Assembly: GCA_002238445.1 (NCBI GenBank)
Contig: MPML01000014.1
Location: forward strand, 1 to 64,000
Length of the DNA: 64,000 nucleotides
Reading direction: 5' to 3'
Source: Caldilineaceae bacterium bin5
GTDB taxonomy: Bacteria; Chloroflexota; Anaerolineae; Caldilineales; Caldilineaceae
Shown here: in pieces, positions 28,041 to 37,102 of the stretch
Position numbering within the stretch: the stretch's first letter is position 1
Layout: each line of letters begins with the position of its first letter
The notes under the pieces: generated by a model
What the model was told of the DNA's origin: nothing
The model's database searches: none
The model's input: only the letters and a program-made list of their open reading frames with translations
Program-made: the position numbers and the translations under genes

Positions 28041-30305
28041 ATGACAACCGAGTTGATAGGATATACCGACAGGCTGAGCGTCGCCCCTGGTGAGTCGATT
28101 CGTTTCATGGTCAGCACTGACCTGCCGAGCTACGACACTTCGCTGGTCCGTCTGATTCATGGCGATGAGAATCCGGCTGGGCCCGGCTTCAAAGAAGAGC
28201 AAGTGGAGTCGGCCATTGACGGCACACGCGCCGGACGCCTTCAGGTCGCCCTCGCAGGCTCCTATGTCGTCATACCCGACAGTGATATCCTGGGCCAGTT
28301 ATCCAGCTTCACTATCCAAGCCTGGATCTGGCCAACTACGCCGCTCAGCGGCCAAGAACAGGGCTTGCTCAGCAAGTGGTCTGCCGACGGCGCGGGGATC
28401 TGCCTTGCCATAGGAAAACAGGGCGCGCTTGAACTGTGGTTTGGTGACGGCGAAACCTCCAAGCGCGTCAGCACGGGCCGAGAGATGCGGGCTCGGGAAT
28501 GGATTTTCGTCGCCGCTGCCTTCGACAACGAGACGGGGCAGCTGCGACTCATCCAGGTGCCGAAATCCAGTTGGCCTTCCGACGGCTCGGCCGTTTCCGT
28601 GAACCATGTCGTCCAGACCAGACCAAACTTGCACAACGGCTGCCCTTTTCTCCTGGCAGCATCCAACCTTGAACCAACTCACTCCGCCCGCTTCAAGGCC
28701 CAGGGACTTTTCAATGGCAAGATTGACAGCCCGCGCCTCTTCAGACGGGCCCTAGAATCCGAGGAAATCGAACGCCTGCAGCAAGGAGACTCCCCCGCAG
28801 AAGTAGCCGGGTCGGACTTGGCGGCCTCCTGGGATCTGTCATTGAATCCTGCTTCAAACCATGTGACTGACATAGGTCCCCACATGCTGCACGGCGCAAC
28901 CGTCAACATGCCGGTGCGCGCCGCAACCGGCCATAACTGGGAAGCAACCGAAGTCGACTATAGACACGCCCCTCACCAGTACGGCGCCATCCATTTCCAC
29001 GAGGACGACCTGGAGGATGCCGGTTGGGACCCTGACTTCGAACTTGCCGTTCCCGAGGGACTGCGCAGTGGCGTCTATGCCGCGCGGCTGAAAGGTGACG
29101 GGCAGGAAGATCATATTCCTTTCATTGTTCGGTCGCCTCGGGGGTCTGCCCAAGCCTCCATACTCTTCCTCGTCCCGACATTCACCTATCTTGCCTACGC
29201 CAATGATCGGATGGATGCTGCCAAGGAACTCTTCGCCGACCTGCCGCCCGGCGAGTTCTGTCTGGACCCACGCGACCTCTACCTTGATGAGCGGCCCGAA
29301 TTCGCTATGTCCCTTTACGACCGACACACTGATGATAGCGGCTGTTGTTACTCGTCCAGTTTGCGTCCGATCGTAAACATGCGTCCCAAATACCGCCATG
29401 TCCTGACCAGGGGACCACGGCATTTCAGCGCCGACCTCTACTTGATCGACTGGCTCGAACAGAAAGACTTCTCCTATGACGTTGCAACAGATGGCGATTT
29501 GCACAACGAGCGCCAGGACCTGCTTGCCAACTACAAGGTGATTGTGACCGGAACTCATCCGGAATACTGGACTGCGCCCATGTTGGAGGCCCTGGAAGGA
29601 TTCCTGGCAGGAGGGGGGCGGCTCATGTATCTGGGGGGAAACGGCTTCTTCTGGGTTACAAGCGTCGACCCGGAACGCCCCCACGTCGTTGAAGTCCGCC
29701 GCGGCCAAGCTGGCACGCGTGCATGGGACTCCGCTCCCGGCGAGTGCTATCACAGTACAACCGGCGAGTTGGGCGGGCTTTGGCGGCACCGCGGCAAACC
29801 GCCTAACCAGATCGCGGGAATCGGGTTCACGGCCCAGGGTTGGCGGGATCCCGCCCCCGGCTACGTCAGACAGCCGGGCAGCTTCGATGAACGGGCGGCA
29901 TTCATTTTTGACGGCGTCTCTTCAACCGAGACGATTGGCGACTTCGGCCTGGTTTTTGGGGGTGCCTCCGGCGACGAGTTGGACCGCATCGACTACGGCC
30001 TGGGGACGCCCCACCACACGCTCTTGCTGGCTTCTTCTGAGGACCATGGACGTTCCATTTATCCGGTTATAGAGGACTTCCTTCAGGTAACCCCCGTTCT
30101 CCTAGACCGTAAGACAGACAATGTGCACGCCGACATGGTCTACTTCGAGACGCCAAATAACGGAGCCGTTTTCTCGGTGGGATCGATGTGCTGGTGCGCC
30201 AGTCTGTCGCACAACGGCTATGACAACAACGTCTCCCGGATAACCGAGAACGTACTGGACGCCTTCTCGAATTCTATCGATCTTCCACCTTCGCCGTCGC
30301 CGTGA
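28041..30305 (+). CDS. N,N-dimethylformamidase beta subunit-like protein
   Basis: A 754-residue protein matching the large subunit of dimethylformamidase. A jelly-roll segment (LSSFTIQAWIWPTT...FVAAAFDNETGQLRL, about residues 90-190) has the LamG/concanavalin fold. The family's amidase domain follows, with SILFLVPTFTYLAYANDR, FSYDVATDGDLH, VIVTGTHPEYWTAPM (His506-Tyr509), GGGRLMYLGGNGFFWV and the C-terminal VGSMCWCASLSHNGYDNNVSRITENVLDAF. Characterised members are iron-dependent amidohydrolases of small N-substituted amides. The small alpha subunit is not visible, so the natural substrate is uncertain. AGGAG lies seven bases before the ATG; a mobile element sits immediately upstream. Confidence 0.8.
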   Translation: MTTELIGYTDRLSVAPGESIRFMVSTDLPSYDTSLVRLIHGDENPAGPGFKEEQVESAIDGTRAGRLQVALAGSYVVIPDSDILGQLSSFTIQAWIWPTTPLSGQEQGLLSKWSADGAGICLAIGKQGALELWFGDGETSKRVSTGREMRAREWIFVAAAFDNETGQLRLIQVPKSSWPSDGSAVSVNHVVQTRPNLHNGCPFLLAASNLEPTHSARFKAQGLFNGKIDSPRLFRRALESEEIERLQQGDSPAEVAGSDLAASWDLSLNPASNHVTDIGPHMLHGATVNMPVRAATGHNWEATEVDYRHAPHQYGAIHFHEDDLEDAGWDPDFELAVPEGLRSGVYAARLKGDGQEDHIPFIVRSPRGSAQASILFLVPTFTYLAYANDRMDAAKELFADLPPGEFCLDPRDLYLDERPEFAMSLYDRHTDDSGCCYSSSLRPIVNMRPKYRHVLTRGPRHFSADLYLIDWLEQKDFSYDVATDGDLHNERQDLLANYKVIVTGTHPEYWTAPMLEALEGFLAGGGRLMYLGGNGFFWVTSVDPERPHVVEVRRGQAGTRAWDSAPGECYHSTTGELGGLWRHRGKPPNQIAGIGFTAQGWRDPAPGYVRQPGSFDERAAFIFDGVSSTETIGDFGLVFGGASGDELDRIDYGLGTPHHTLLLASSEDHGRSIYPVIEDFLQVTPVLLDRKTDNVHADMVYFETPNNGAVFSVGSMCWCASLSHNGYDNNVSRITENVLDAFSNSIDLPPSPSP

Positions 30306-30539
30306 AGCGGCTCCTCCCTGACGACATTTCAATTGAGGAAGGCGCTAGAGTACCCACAGACGATTGCATTCCTCAGCAGGCATGCCCCCTTCACGCAGTT
30401 CAGAAGGTCAAGACTTGCAATAGTCTGAGACTTCGAGCCGCGCCGGGCTTTTGAAACGCGTTTGTCCAGCCAATAGCGCTGTATTAAAATGTGGAGCAAC
30501 TCCTCCAGGCTTTCCCGCCTGAATTGTAAAGTTCTGGCG

Positions 30540-30920
30540 CGATTCAGTATCTTCCTGTTGCGTCAGTTTTTCCTGACCATCTCCAGGGAACTCGATGACG
30601 CCGCCCTCATCGATGGTTGCCGCCGATTAGGCGTCCTCTTCCGTATTCTCCTGCCTCTCACGCGGCCGGCTCTTGCCGTTGTGGCAATATTCAATTTTAC
30701 TTGGGCCTGGAACGAGTTTTTTACACCTCTTATCTATCTGAACTCGCCGAAACTGTTCCCAATTACTTTGGGCCTGCACCGCTTCATCGGCCGAACCGAA
30801 ATCGACATTCAGTTCTTGATGGCAATGACCATCATCTCGACTCTCATACCAATTGCCATTTTCTTCCTCACGCAGCGATACTTCATACAGGGAATCGTCA
30901 TCACGGGAATAAAAGGCTGA
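30540..30920 (+). pseudogene. 5'-truncated sugar ABC transporter permease (MalG type)
   Basis: About 127 residues align to the C-terminal half of MalG-like permeases. They include IFLLRQFFLTISRELDDAALIDG with the EAA loop, LLPLTRPALAVVAIFNFTWAWNEFF, LNSPKLFPITLGL and QRYFIQGIVITGIKG at the usual C-terminus. A full permease has about 280 residues, and the first three or four helices are missing. The frame opens at 30489 but its first 17 residues are unrelated. No partner permease, binding protein or ATPase is adjacent. It is most likely the remains of a sugar transporter lost when the region was rearranged. Confidence 0.8.
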
Positions 30921-31037
30921 ATTCCTGGCCGGCAGGGAAGGACCAGTACTTCCATTGCGGCCATCGGACGGCCTGATTGGCCAGATCGCAGCCGATTGCC
31001 ACACTCGGCAGAAAACCACGAAAAGGGGAGCATTCAG

Positions 31038-31835
31038 ATGCAAACAGCTAAGACTGCTGAAAGCGAGAGCGGCTATAAGGCGCTTACACAAACACAGGTT
31101 GCCAGTTTCTGGGAAGAAGGGTTCCTGGTTGTCGGCAAGGTATTGGAGGACGAGCTCATCGAAGAGATGCGCTGCGAGTATGATTCCGAGTTCGACCTTG
31201 CCCGCAGCGGCCAACGGCCTGTTCGCAACCTGGCTGTTGGCGAAGAACATCACGATCATGACGAAGAAGACCAGCAGGAGATGCTCCAGTTCATGGGGAT
31301 CTCCGAGTACAATCTTCGATTTCACCAACTGATCTATCATGATGTCATCCTCGACGTCATTGAAGACCTGATCGGTCCCAATATCCAGCTGTATCACAAC
31401 CAGGCTCTCTACAAGCCGCCCCACCATGGCGGACCAATCTTCTGGCACCAGGACAACGCGTACTGGAAATGTGTGCCTGCCAATCTGGTCAGCGTCTGGC
31501 TCACTCTCGATGACGTCGACTATCACAACGGCGCCATGCAGTTTATTCCCGGCTCGCACCTGCGCCCCATGATCCATGACCAGGCCCAAGGCAGCGATGT
31601 CCTCCTCGACATGGGCAAGTTGGTTGACGACAGCAAGGCGGTCGTGGGCGATCTGCCGGCCGGCGGCATCACCCTCCACCATTGCCAGACCCTGCATCGT
31701 ACTGCGCCAAATACGACCGACCGTCAGCGCCGGGCGCTTGCCATTCACTACATGACGCCTGGCACAAGGTCTGCGCAGACACAAGAGTCATTCCAGGTTT
31801 CTTTCGGCAAACCCATGCTGCGGATGCGGGTCTGA
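31038..31835 (+). CDS. Phytanoyl-CoA dioxygenase (PhyH) family protein, first copy
   Basis: A 265-residue Fe(II)/2-oxoglutarate-dependent oxygenase. The metal triad is His137-x-Asp139 (FWHQDNAYW) and His220 (CQTLHRTAPN), with an Arg in RQRRALAIHYM for 2-oxoglutarate. An acidic/His-rich stretch EEHHDHDEEDQQE near residue 75 is unusual. The ATG at 31038 follows AAAGGGGAG; a start at 30996 lacks a ribosome site. Members of this bacterial branch hydroxylate varied small molecules rather than phytanoyl-CoA. It is followed after 45 bases by a PfkB kinase in the same direction. Confidence 0.88.
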   Translation: MQTAKTAESESGYKALTQTQVASFWEEGFLVVGKVLEDELIEEMRCEYDSEFDLARSGQRPVRNLAVGEEHHDHDEEDQQEMLQFMGISEYNLRFHQLIYHDVILDVIEDLIGPNIQLYHNQALYKPPHHGGPIFWHQDNAYWKCVPANLVSVWLTLDDVDYHNGAMQFIPGSHLRPMIHDQAQGSDVLLDMGKLVDDSKAVVGDLPAGGITLHHCQTLHRTAPNTTDRQRRALAIHYMTPGTRSAQTQESFQVSFGKPMLRMRV

Positions 31836-31880
31836 GCGCACCGCGCAGCAAAAGAGACCGATTAGGATTCAAGTACCGAT

Positions 31881-32975
31881 TTGGAAGACTCCCGTAGAGA
31901 GAAGAAAAGCGAACCAACCTCTGCGTCTCGGGCGAGTCCATTTCTGGCGGTTGGAAACTGCACGCTGGATGATGTCGTAACCCCGGACGGACGCATTTCC
32001 CCGCGGCAGCTTGGCGGCAATGCCGTATACGCGGCCGTCGGCATGCGCCTGTGGGGCGTGGACGTCAGCATAGTGAGCGTGGTCGGCGCCGACTATTCCA
32101 ACGAATGGCTTGAACGGTTGGCACAAGCCGGTATTGACCTTTCAGCCGTCGCCAGAATTGAGGACCCGCACCTGCTGCGCTCGCGCGCATTCTATTTTCC
32201 TGACGGCAGCCGCACCGATCGCGTCGACGAAGCGCGATCGATGCTACCAGCCCATGCCGGCGAAATCATCGATCTCGAAAGCGAATACGCCGACACCGGC
32301 AGCCCATTGCACCGCCGCATCTGGCCGTCCTTCTGCCCGGACCTCTCCCAGTGGGCCGAATTGGCGAAACATGCCTGCCACGCCCATCTTGCCCCCGGGC
32401 CGCTTCCATGCAGCCGCGCCAACGCGGCCTTCCTCAAGCGGTTACGGGGCGATGACGTCGTCGTCAGCTTCGACTGGCCCTGGTGGGATTGGGACCGAGA
32501 AGCCCAAATCGACGCCAATTTGCTCAGAAACATCGATTTCCTGCTGCCAAGTATTGAAGAGTTAGCCATCCATGCCGACGCCGTTTTTGGTGTGGACAAC
32601 GGGAGCCAAAGGCAACAGGGTCACATCTTCGAAGCAGCCAAGCAGCTGCTGGCGCTCGGTCCGCAGGGAATCGGCGTGAAAATGGGCGCGCGCGGCATGC
32701 GCTTGCTGTTGAAGGGCCAAGGTGATTGGCGTCAGGTTCCGCCATTCCCCACCAAGGCGGTAGATCCCACCGGGGCCGGCGACGCGTTCTGCGGTGGCTT
32801 CCTTGTCGGTCTGGCGCAAACAGGCAGTCCCGTGCAGGCGGCACGCTACGGCGCGGTTTCGGCCTCGTTCATTATTGAGGATTTCGGCGTGCTGCATGCA
32901 CTGAACATAGAACCGGAACAGGCCCATTCAAGGTTGCAGCACCTGCAGGTTTCCCATCAGGAATCGGACGCTTGA
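31881..32975 (+). CDS. PfkB-family carbohydrate kinase
   Basis: A 364-residue ribokinase-fold kinase. The N-terminal signature is FLAVGNCTLDDVV...PRQLGGNAVYAAVGMRLWG. The C-terminal DPTGAGDAFCGGFLVGL contains the catalytic Asp and anion hole. It phosphorylates a sugar, nucleoside or related alcohol; the specificity is not clear. The central part, with DWPWWDWDREAQIDANLL, is not typical of ribokinase or fructokinase. The frame starts at TTG 31881 with AGGA about 13 bases upstream; a start slightly downstream is possible. Its position among a PhyH oxygenase and an importer suggests that it activates an imported substrate. Confidence 0.82.
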   Translation: MEDSRREKKSEPTSASRASPFLAVGNCTLDDVVTPDGRISPRQLGGNAVYAAVGMRLWGVDVSIVSVVGADYSNEWLERLAQAGIDLSAVARIEDPHLLRSRAFYFPDGSRTDRVDEARSMLPAHAGEIIDLESEYADTGSPLHRRIWPSFCPDLSQWAELAKHACHAHLAPGPLPCSRANAAFLKRLRGDDVVVSFDWPWWDWDREAQIDANLLRNIDFLLPSIEELAIHADAVFGVDNGSQRQQGHIFEAAKQLLALGPQGIGVKMGARGMRLLLKGQGDWRQVPPFPTKAVDPTGAGDAFCGGFLVGLAQTGSPVQAARYGAVSASFIIEDFGVLHALNIEPEQAHSRLQHLQVSHQESDA

Positions 32976-33116
32976 CAACGTAATACTGATTTGTTACCTT
33001 TGGCGCAGCGCTCTAAGTCAACCCGAACAGTCGTCCGCGACGCCTTCCACTCAAGACAACAACTGCATACATGCCCCTTCGAACTGTCCTAATCCACACA
33101 ATTTGAGGAGATTGAC

Positions 33117-34772
33117 ATGAAATCTACGCAACGTGTGATGAGGCTGGCGTTTTTGCTGGCACTGGTGGCGGCCCTCCTGCTCGCCTGCGTCGCGCCGGCG
33201 GCTACCACCGACTCTGCCCCGGCCGACGACGCCATGGCAGCGGAATCGGCAGAGAGCGAAGGACCGAAAATGGGAGGAGTCGTGACCGGCTTTGTCTCCT
33301 CCGATCCCAAGAACTTTGACCCGGCCGCGATCGCAGGATGGGACCAGGGCGTAATTGCTCCCAACCTGCTTGAAGGCCTCTTCAGACTATCGCCGGACGG
33401 TCGCGAAATCGAACCGGCAGTCGCCGAAAGCTTCGAAGTATCGGACGACGGCAAGACGTGGACCTTCAACCTGCGCACCGGCGCGAAGTTCCACAACGGC
33501 CGTGATATCACTGCCGATGACTTCAAGTACAGTTTCGAACGCGTGCTGAACCCGGAGACCAGAAGCCCCAAGGCTTGGATGCTTTCGATAGTCGTCGGCG
33601 CCCAGGAGTTCCAGGATGGATCTGCCGATGAAGTCAGCGGCATCAGAGTCGTGGATGCGCAGACCCTGGAAATCGAGTTGGCCGAGCCGTTGGCGCCATT
33701 CAAGTCGATGCTCGCCAGCATTAACCTGGCCGTCGTACCGCAAGAAGAGGTGGAAAAGTGGGGCGAGGACTTCGGTCAGAACGTCGTCTCCGCCGGACCA
33801 TTCACTCTTGGCGAGTGGAATCTGAACCAGGATGTCACCCTGAACGCCTTCGAGGACTACTGGAATGGACGTCCCTACCTGGATGCGGTCATGTTCCGCT
33901 TTATCGGTGACGAGAACACTCGCATCGTCGAGCTGGATGCCGGGCGGCTGGATATGGCCTGGGTTCCGCCAGCCCACTGGGACCGCTTCAGTACCGACCC
34001 GGTCTACAAGGAAAAGCTGGGCTGGGCTGAGACCTTCCACACTGACTTCATAGCAGTAAACCTGGACAACGAACCATTCGGCACGAATCCCAAGCTGCGC
34101 CAGGCCGTCCGCTATGCTCTGGATCTGGATGCAATCATCGCCAGTTTGCAGGGGCGGGCCACGGTTGCCCAAGGTCTCCTGCCGCCAGGACTGCTCGGCT
34201 TCGATGAGGGCATGATATTGAACTATCCGACAAACCTGGATTCGGCCAAAGCATTGATGGCCGAGGCCGGCTTTGCCGACGGCGTGCCCGGCACGTTTGA
34301 TGTCATTCTGCCGCCATGGGGCAACCTGATCAAGATGCTGGAAATCTATCAGGCAAACCTCAAAGAGATCGGCATCAACATCGAAATAAAACCGACTGAA
34401 TTCGGGCCCTACATGGAGGCCCTGGAAACAGGCAGCTACGACCTGGCCTGGATGTACCGTGTGACCGACTATGCCGACCCCGATGGCTTCTACTTCCCGC
34501 TCATGCACTCCGACAACCTCGGCGCAGGGGGCAACTACGCCCGCTACGCCAACGCAGATGTAGACGCCAATATCGCCGCGGCCCGCGCCACCGTCGACGA
34601 TGCCGAACGCACCACGCTGTACCAGGCGGTAGACGCCCAATTCGCCGCAGATTTACCCTACATTCCGCTGACGCACAACATCTACGTGGACGTCTCAACG
34701 CCGCGTGTGCAGAACTATGTTCCTTCGCCGATGGATACGCATATGTTCCACCGTGTTTGGGTGGAGGAATAG
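33117..34772 (+). CDS. ABC importer substrate-binding lipoprotein, family 5
   Basis: A 551-residue extracytoplasmic binding protein of the peptide/nickel/opine family. The signal peptide ends at the lipobox LLLAC, followed by an Ala/Asp/Glu-rich linker. The mature part shows VAESFEVSDDGKTWTFNLRTGAKFHNG, the family signature, and ends DTHMFHRVW. TGAGGAG precedes the ATG. It belongs with the two permeases at 36176-37970, separated by a PhyH gene. The ligand may be a peptide, amino-sugar or other small molecule. Confidence 0.92.
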   Translation: MKSTQRVMRLAFLLALVAALLLACVAPAATTDSAPADDAMAAESAESEGPKMGGVVTGFVSSDPKNFDPAAIAGWDQGVIAPNLLEGLFRLSPDGREIEPAVAESFEVSDDGKTWTFNLRTGAKFHNGRDITADDFKYSFERVLNPETRSPKAWMLSIVVGAQEFQDGSADEVSGIRVVDAQTLEIELAEPLAPFKSMLASINLAVVPQEEVEKWGEDFGQNVVSAGPFTLGEWNLNQDVTLNAFEDYWNGRPYLDAVMFRFIGDENTRIVELDAGRLDMAWVPPAHWDRFSTDPVYKEKLGWAETFHTDFIAVNLDNEPFGTNPKLRQAVRYALDLDAIIASLQGRATVAQGLLPPGLLGFDEGMILNYPTNLDSAKALMAEAGFADGVPGTFDVILPPWGNLIKMLEIYQANLKEIGINIEIKPTEFGPYMEALETGSYDLAWMYRVTDYADPDGFYFPLMHSDNLGAGGNYARYANADVDANIAAARATVDDAERTTLYQAVDAQFAADLPYIPLTHNIYVDVSTPRVQNYVPSPMDTHMFHRVWVEE

Positions 34773-34879
34773 CAGAGGGGAAAGCAAGCAGCTCAGAAGC
34801 TATGGATTGTTCTATTGAACCAACCCTGGCTGCTGCCCGGCAGAAGCATGAAATTGACTGAATTCGACCTATGACCAAT

Positions 34880-34926
34880 ATGTACGTCGCACGCGGCAGA
34901 GATGATCTGAAGCGTGCGACGTACAT
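34880..34926. promoter_or_regulatory. Perfect 15-bp inverted repeat before the second PhyH gene
   Basis: ATGTACGTCGCACGC (34880-34894) and GCGTGCGACGTACAT (34912-34926) are exact inverted copies with a 17-base loop. The right arm is followed by TTCC and the ribosome site TAAGGAGG (34932-34939). It could be a terminator or mRNA-stabilising hairpin after the binding-protein gene, an operator, or a structure affecting translation of the PhyH gene. No long T-run follows. Confidence 0.75.
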
Positions 34927-34944
34927 TTCCTTAAGGAGGCAAGA

Positions 34945-36072
34945 GTGAACAAGAGTGCTTCAACTATGGAGAGTTACGTCCGCGAGGGAAAGCGCATGGC
35001 CTACGAGTTGGGAAACCGCGGCCCCATCCGATTCAATGCTGACGGCACGCTCCACCAGGAGATTATAGACGCCTACTGGCGCTGCGGTTTCTACGTATTG
35101 GAAGGCGCACTCGCGGATGAGGAACTTAACGATCTGCGCGTCGATATGGAAAACGGCTTGGAACGCGCGCCCTATACCAAAGATGCAACGGTTGACGCAC
35201 AGGGCCGTCCCGCGCTTGGCGTCGATTTAACGCGGCCATCGTTTCGCTTTGCAAAGCCGTTGAGCGACCCTTACGGCGGCACAGAGTTGGTTAGCGGCCG
35301 CCATCCGGCCAAAATGAGCGAGCCGGCGCCGCCCTCGGATGCTCCTGACTACGTCATCAACAGCATCGGCAGCCCCCTTCAGATTATGGACTCCTGCCTG
35401 CGGCTGTACGGACATCCTCAACTCTTAGCGATCGCCGCAGCCATCAACGGGCCCGACTTTGTTCCCTTTACCGAATCAGTCATTGTAAAACGCGCAGGGT
35501 TGGGGCCATCGGTAGCCTGGCATCATGATGGCACAACGCACTGGGATAGCCCGGATTGGGACGAGGGCACACACGGGTTCAACTTCATGGCGCAACTCTA
35601 TGGCAGCACCGCCGAGAATGGCGTCTGGCTGCTGCCTGGCTCTCACAAGCTGGGAAAGATGGACATCAAAGCCATGGTGGAAGAGAACGGCTCAGACCGG
35701 CTGCCCGGCGCAGCGCCGATGATTTGCGAACCGGGCGACGTTTGCATGTCCAATCGCCAGGCCCTACACGCCTCATTCGCCAACACTTCCCCGCAAAAGC
35801 GGATTACCATCAACTTCGGCTTTCACCGCCTGCAAGCCGTTCTCAACACGCGCACCAAACACGGAGGCACCGAGGTTGTTTACGACGCCGAACGAGTCGT
35901 TGAGCGTTCACGCATCATCGCCCTCGCAATCGACGCCCGGCAGCAGCGTTTTCCCAACGAATCTCGTTACGTTTACAAACCTCTGGCCGGGCAGGAGGAC
36001 GCCAATCGCTGGAACGATGACACTCGCGTAAGTCTCCTCAGGAATTACAATCTGAAGGACCTGAGCCTCTGA
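34945..36072 (+). CDS. Phytanoyl-CoA dioxygenase (PhyH) family protein, second copy
   Basis: A 375-residue Fe(II)/2-oxoglutarate oxygenase. The metal motif is His193-His-Asp195 in AWHHDGTTHW and the distal His275 in QALHASFANTS; KRITINFGFH supplies the 2-oxoglutarate Arg. It is longer than the other copies because of an insertion between the N-terminal helices and the core (about residues 70-140). GTG 34945 is the start, with TAAGGAGG five bases upstream. It sits between the binding-protein gene and two permease genes of one importer, so it probably acts on the transported compound. Confidence 0.87.
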   Translation: MNKSASTMESYVREGKRMAYELGNRGPIRFNADGTLHQEIIDAYWRCGFYVLEGALADEELNDLRVDMENGLERAPYTKDATVDAQGRPALGVDLTRPSFRFAKPLSDPYGGTELVSGRHPAKMSEPAPPSDAPDYVINSIGSPLQIMDSCLRLYGHPQLLAIAAAINGPDFVPFTESVIVKRAGLGPSVAWHHDGTTHWDSPDWDEGTHGFNFMAQLYGSTAENGVWLLPGSHKLGKMDIKAMVEENGSDRLPGAAPMICEPGDVCMSNRQALHASFANTSPQKRITINFGFHRLQAVLNTRTKHGGTEVVYDAERVVERSRIIALAIDARQQRFPNESRYVYKPLAGQEDANRWNDDTRVSLLRNYNLKDLSL

Positions 36073-36175
36073 ACTGGAATCAGTTGCCACATTGGAACTT
36101 CAGTGGTCCCGCACAGTTTGCAAGGACTCGAGAGCGAGTGCCATTCGATCCTGGTAAGACCGGCGCCGCCCCAGC

Positions 36176-37102
36176 ATGATCGGTTACGTCGTTCGCCGCC
36201 TCCTCCAGTTTATCCCCATCCTCATCGGGCTGGTCACCGTGCTATTCGCTTTGCTGAACATTCTGCCCGGCGACCCTGCCCGCATGATGGCTGGCCCATT
36301 CGCCAACCCCGATGTCGTCGAGACGATCCGGCAGGAGATGGGTTTCGACCGCCCGCTCCTGGTCCAATACTTGGATAACCTCTGGAATTTGGCGCGGGGA
36401 GAGTTCGGCCGTTCCTACCAATCGCGCCGCCCCATTCTCAAGGACATGCTCGAGGTCTTTCCCAAGACATTCCAGCTGGCACTGGCCGCCGAAATAACCA
36501 GCGCCTTCATTGGAATCTGGCTGGGCGTCATCGCCGCAACCCGACGCAATGGCTGGGCCGACCGGTTGATCATGGCGGTGGCGGCGCTGAATCTCTCCTT
36601 TCCGCTCTTCTGGCTGGCCCTCATGCTGCAGATTGTGTTCGCCGTCTTTCTGCGCATGCTGCCGCCTTCAGGTTATGGCGCCGGTTTTGACCGCTTCATC
36701 ATCTTGCCCGCCTTCACCCTGGCACTTCCATCACTGGGGCTTTTGGCCCGCATCACACGCGCCGCCCTGCTCGAAGTCATGGGCGAGGACTATATCCGCA
36801 CAGCCCGCGCCAAAGGCCTCAAGGCCACACTGATCACGCGCCGCCATATCCTGCCAAACGCCCTCATCCCAATAGTGACGACCATCGGCACCGACTTTGT
36901 ACGCCTGCTGGGGGGAATCCCCATTATTGAAGTGATTTTCTCCTGGCCCGGAATCGGCAAGTACGCCTATGACGCGCTCGTCTTTCGCGATCTGCCCGCC
37001 CTGCAGGCTTCCGTCATCATTCTGGCCGTTTCCGTATCCCTGGTTAACCTGGTAGTGGACCTCCTGTATGCGTTTATCAATCCGCGCATTCGCTACGTTT
37101 GA
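36176..37102 (+). CDS. Peptide-type ABC transporter permease, DppB family
   Basis: A 308-residue membrane protein. It begins MIGYVVRRLLQFIPILIGLVTVLF, with the family GDPARMM loop and EMGFDRPLLVQYLDNL. The EAA-type cytoplasmic loop (YIRTARAKGLKATLITRRHILPNALIPI) contacts the ATPases, and the end is typical (VVDLLYAFINPRIRYV). About six helices are present. It overlaps the DppC-like gene by 35 bases. The partner ATPases are not in this operon; see the DppD/F genes at 43.4-45.6 kb. Confidence 0.9.
   Translation: MIGYVVRRLLQFIPILIGLVTVLFALLNILPGDPARMMAGPFANPDVVETIRQEMGFDRPLLVQYLDNLWNLARGEFGRSYQSRRPILKDMLEVFPKTFQLALAAEITSAFIGIWLGVIAATRRNGWADRLIMAVAALNLSFPLFWLALMLQIVFAVFLRMLPPSGYGAGFDRFIILPAFTLALPSLGLLARITRAALLEVMGEDYIRTARAKGLKATLITRRHILPNALIPIVTTIGTDFVRLLGGIPIIEVIFSWPGIGKYAYDALVFRDLPALQASVIILAVSVSLVNLVVDLLYAFINPRIRYV

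Noticed and set aside
33387..34640. A 417-codon minus-strand frame opposite the first binding protein
   Set aside because: Antisense shadow of a clear lipoprotein gene with no recognisable protein motifs.
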